The notes beneath the pieces were generated by a model, which was not told where the DNA came from, ran no database searches, and saw only the letters and a program-made list of their open reading frames with translations. A DNA stretch of 42,648 bases, from contig JADFIF010000006.1 of NCBI GenBank assembly GCA_022566795.1, forward strand, positions 1 to 42,648, written 5' to 3'. Source of the DNA: Chloroflexota bacterium (GTDB lineage: Bacteria > Chloroflexota > Dehalococcoidia > Lucifugimonadales > G022566795). A program made the position numbers and the translations under genes. Positions 41,046-42,648 of the stretch are shown here, piece by piece. Each line of letters begins with the position of its first letter. The first letter of the stretch is position 1.

Positions 41046-42648
41046 TTGAATAGACACTTCGTCATCGGTGTCCTAGCGCTCGCCGTTGCAACCGGCGTGG
41101 CCTGCGGTGAGCCTACCACGGCGCCTACTCCAACCCCACTAGCTGAGTCGGCCGTGGCACCGGAGGCCACAGCCGCTCCGACGTTACCCCCTGTGCCTGT
41201 CTCAACTCCGACGCCCAACGTGGTCCCGGCCGAGCAGGCAATAGCTACGCCTACTCCCACGTTTACGCCTACGGCGCAACCAACGGCCAGTGCCGGAGAG
41301 CATTTAGCCGCTGGCGTGGCGCTTAGTCAGGACGGGCGCCATGTAGAGGCTATAGTCCAATTTGGTGAGGCCATCAGATTAGACCCTCAGGACGCCGAAG
41401 CCTACAAAGGCCGGGCCTTCGCCAATATGAGCTTGAATCGCCAGTTCGAGCAGGTAATCCAGGACCTCGACGAGGCCATCAGGCTAGACCCTCAGGACGG
41501 CGAAGCATACCGAAACCGGGGCTTTGCCTATAACACGCTGAGACAGCCTGAGCGTGCTATTGAGGACTATGAGGAGGCCATCAGGCTAGACCCTGGGGAT
41601 GCCGAAGCCTACCGAAACCGGGGCATTGCCTATCAAATACTGGGCCAGCTCGAGCGTGCCATCGAGGACCATGACGAGGCTATCATGCTAGATCCTCAGG
41701 ATGCCGAAGCCTACAAAAGCCGAGCCATGGTCTATTTGAGCTTGGGCCAGAACGAGCAGGCAATCCAGGACTTTGACGAGGCCATCGGAATAGGCCCTCC
41801 GGATGCCGAAACTTACTTCAACCGAGGCGTCAGCTACGTCAGGATTGGCCAGCCTGAGCGTGGCGTTCAGGACTATACCGCGGCCATTACAGTAGACCCT
41901 CGATACACCCCAGCCTACTACAACCGGGCATTCGCCTACACGCGTCAGGGTGAGGATTCGCTGGCCGAGCAAGACATTGACCGTGCAATAGAACTGGGGA
42001 TCGACCGTGAACTTCTGGAGAGGCAAATCGATCGAGTGAAGCAAGAGCGCCAAACACTGACGCCAACGCCGACTGCCACCGCCACACCCACGGTCACGCC
42101 GACCATAACATCCACTATCACCCCAACACCGACGCCTAACACTCTCTTGCCAACCCCTACACCCACACCGACTGCCACGCCGACACAGGCGCCGACCGCC
42201 ACGCCCGTCGCCTTGGCACAAGGGACTTGGTCGATGAAGATGGTCACGTCTCGCGGAGATTCCTTCTACCCGAACCTCGAAGTGAACTTCTCCCAAAAAG
42301 GCGGTGTGCTCAGCGGAACCGGTCCGCATACATACAGCAGCGGGGGAACAACACTGCTGACGGAAGTTCTCAGTGGCACGGTCGACGGCACTGGAAACGT
42401 GATCTTGAATTTCACCGTCAAGGAGGGAACTTCTCTGCGCGCGACGTTCAGGTTTACTGGCAAGGCAGGCTCCGTCCCACCTTCGACCCGTAACAAGATT
42501 AGCGGCGATCCTGTACCAGATGCAGGTTCGGGGTTCGAACCGTGCGCCGGTGCCTGTGCTTACGAGGCGATCCTAGAGGGTGGAGATACCGAGACCGGCT
42601 TTTTCACGATGTCTAATCAATCCGCGACGCTAATTAACCCCCCAACTG
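41046..42648 (+). CDS. TPR lipoprotein, 3' end outside window
   Basis: Starts at TTG 41046 (GAGG 7 nt upstream) with a lipoprotein signal peptide: HFVIGVLALAVATGVAC, the lipobox Cys at ~21. A Pro/Thr-rich linker follows, then seven 34-residue TPRs (~80-320) of consensus AEAYxNRGxAYxxLGQxExAIxDxdEAIRLDPqD, a second Thr-Pro-rich linker (~340-390) and a C-terminal domain beginning QGTWSMKMVTSRGDSF. It is anchored to the outer face of the membrane and likely binds proteins or cell-wall partners. The 102-bp DNA repeat behind the TPRs is well conserved. The frame is open to the window end. Confidence 0.88.
   Translation, partial: MNRHFVIGVLALAVATGVACGEPTTAPTPTPLAESAVAPEATAAPTLPPVPVSTPTPNVVPAEQAIATPTPTFTPTAQPTASAGEHLAAGVALSQDGRHVEAIVQFGEAIRLDPQDAEAYKGRAFANMSLNRQFEQVIQDLDEAIRLDPQDGEAYRNRGFAYNTLRQPERAIEDYEEAIRLDPGDAEAYRNRGIAYQILGQLERAIEDHDEAIMLDPQDAEAYKSRAMVYLSLGQNEQAIQDFDEAIGIGPPDAETYFNRGVSYVRIGQPERGVQDYTAAITVDPRYTPAYYNRAFAYTRQGEDSLAEQDIDRAIELGIDRELLERQIDRVKQERQTLTPTPTATATPTVTPTITSTITPTPTPNTLLPTPTPTPTATPTQAPTATPVALAQGTWSMKMVTSRGDSFYPNLEVNFSQKGGVLSGTGPHTYSSGGTTLLTEVLSGTVDGTGNVILNFTVKEGTSLRATFRFTGKAGSVPPSTRNKISGDPVPDAGSGFEPCAGACAYEAILEGGDTETGFFTMSNQSATLINPPT

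Noticed and set aside
41380-41930. Noncoding tandem repeat or CRISPR in the TPR gene
   Set aside because: The 102-bp periodicity is explained by in-frame 34-residue TPR units.
41945-42247. Minus-strand Val/Gly-rich protein
   Set aside because: Antisense product of the Thr-Pro repeat linker of the lipoprotein.

Overview
The window is GC-rich bacterial DNA. Paralogous ABC pairs, a GEGGKK-type serine/threonine kinase, a zinc-ribbon class III cyclase fused to AAA and TPR domains, and the FdrA/DUF1116/DUF2877 set together suggest a Chloroflexota lineage (Dehalococcoidia or SAR202-like). That assignment is inference from gene content; no rRNA is present. TGA is used as a normal stop in many genes.

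Bases 1-6719 look like ordinary chromosome: a kinase cut by the window edge with its own sigma-70-like promoter, a minC-minD pair, and a four-gene ABC operon (ATPase-permease-ATPase-permease) with overlapping start and stop codons. Bases 6762-14124 form a nitrogen-catabolism block. DUF2877, FdrA, a 73-residue FdrA-linked protein and DUF1116 correspond to AllH, AllF and AllG, the oxamate carbamoyltransferase of E. coli allantoin breakdown. Next to them are a minus-strand pair (DUF1028 and an AhpD-like protein) and a plus-strand hydantoinase/dihydropyrimidinase. A NarL-type two-component pair follows (15113-16535), then a string of five hairpins (16697-16914) and a CPA-type cation/proton antiporter fused to a rhodanese domain. 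In that gene an in-frame TGA sits where relatives have the second Cys of a CxCP motif. The frame continues for 45 codons and a SECIS-like hairpin lies just downstream, so it is a selenoprotein candidate or a recent nonsense mutation.

Bases 18900-32600 are accessory and eroded. They hold a thioesterase, a 5'-truncated arsenite-oxidase-like fragment, an intact tRNA-Thr(CGT) with a strong terminator, and a 1.4 kb segment bracketed by 19-20 bp direct repeats that carries a small ORF and an FRG-domain gene with an amber codon exactly in its FRG motif. A 48-nt 3' half of a tRNA-Lys(CTT) gene follows, flanked by a large inverted repeat and by an epimerase whose C-terminus looks replaced. Then come a truncated luciferase-like gene, a TPR protein, a methyltransferase, an unrecognised 420-residue protein with a nuclease-like D...ExK motif, and two stand-alone adenylation-carrier (A-T) genes. 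The A-T genes are accompanied by a duplicated, frameshifted carrier domain and what looks like a Sfp-type phosphopantetheinyl transferase stump.

Bases 32614-39593 look like a cyclic-nucleotide module: a metallo-beta-lactamase-fold protein resembling class II cNMP phosphodiesterases, a class III nucleotide cyclase/AAA/TPR protein (frameshifted in this sequence), a double-CDGSH iron-sulfur protein, a stand-alone cNMP-binding protein, and a convergent VioB-like ferritin-fold protein. Upstream lie an orphan T-box-like motif and seven copies of an 11-nt tandem repeat. The window ends with an isochorismatase-family hydrolase, a Kelch stump and a TPR lipoprotein that runs off the edge.
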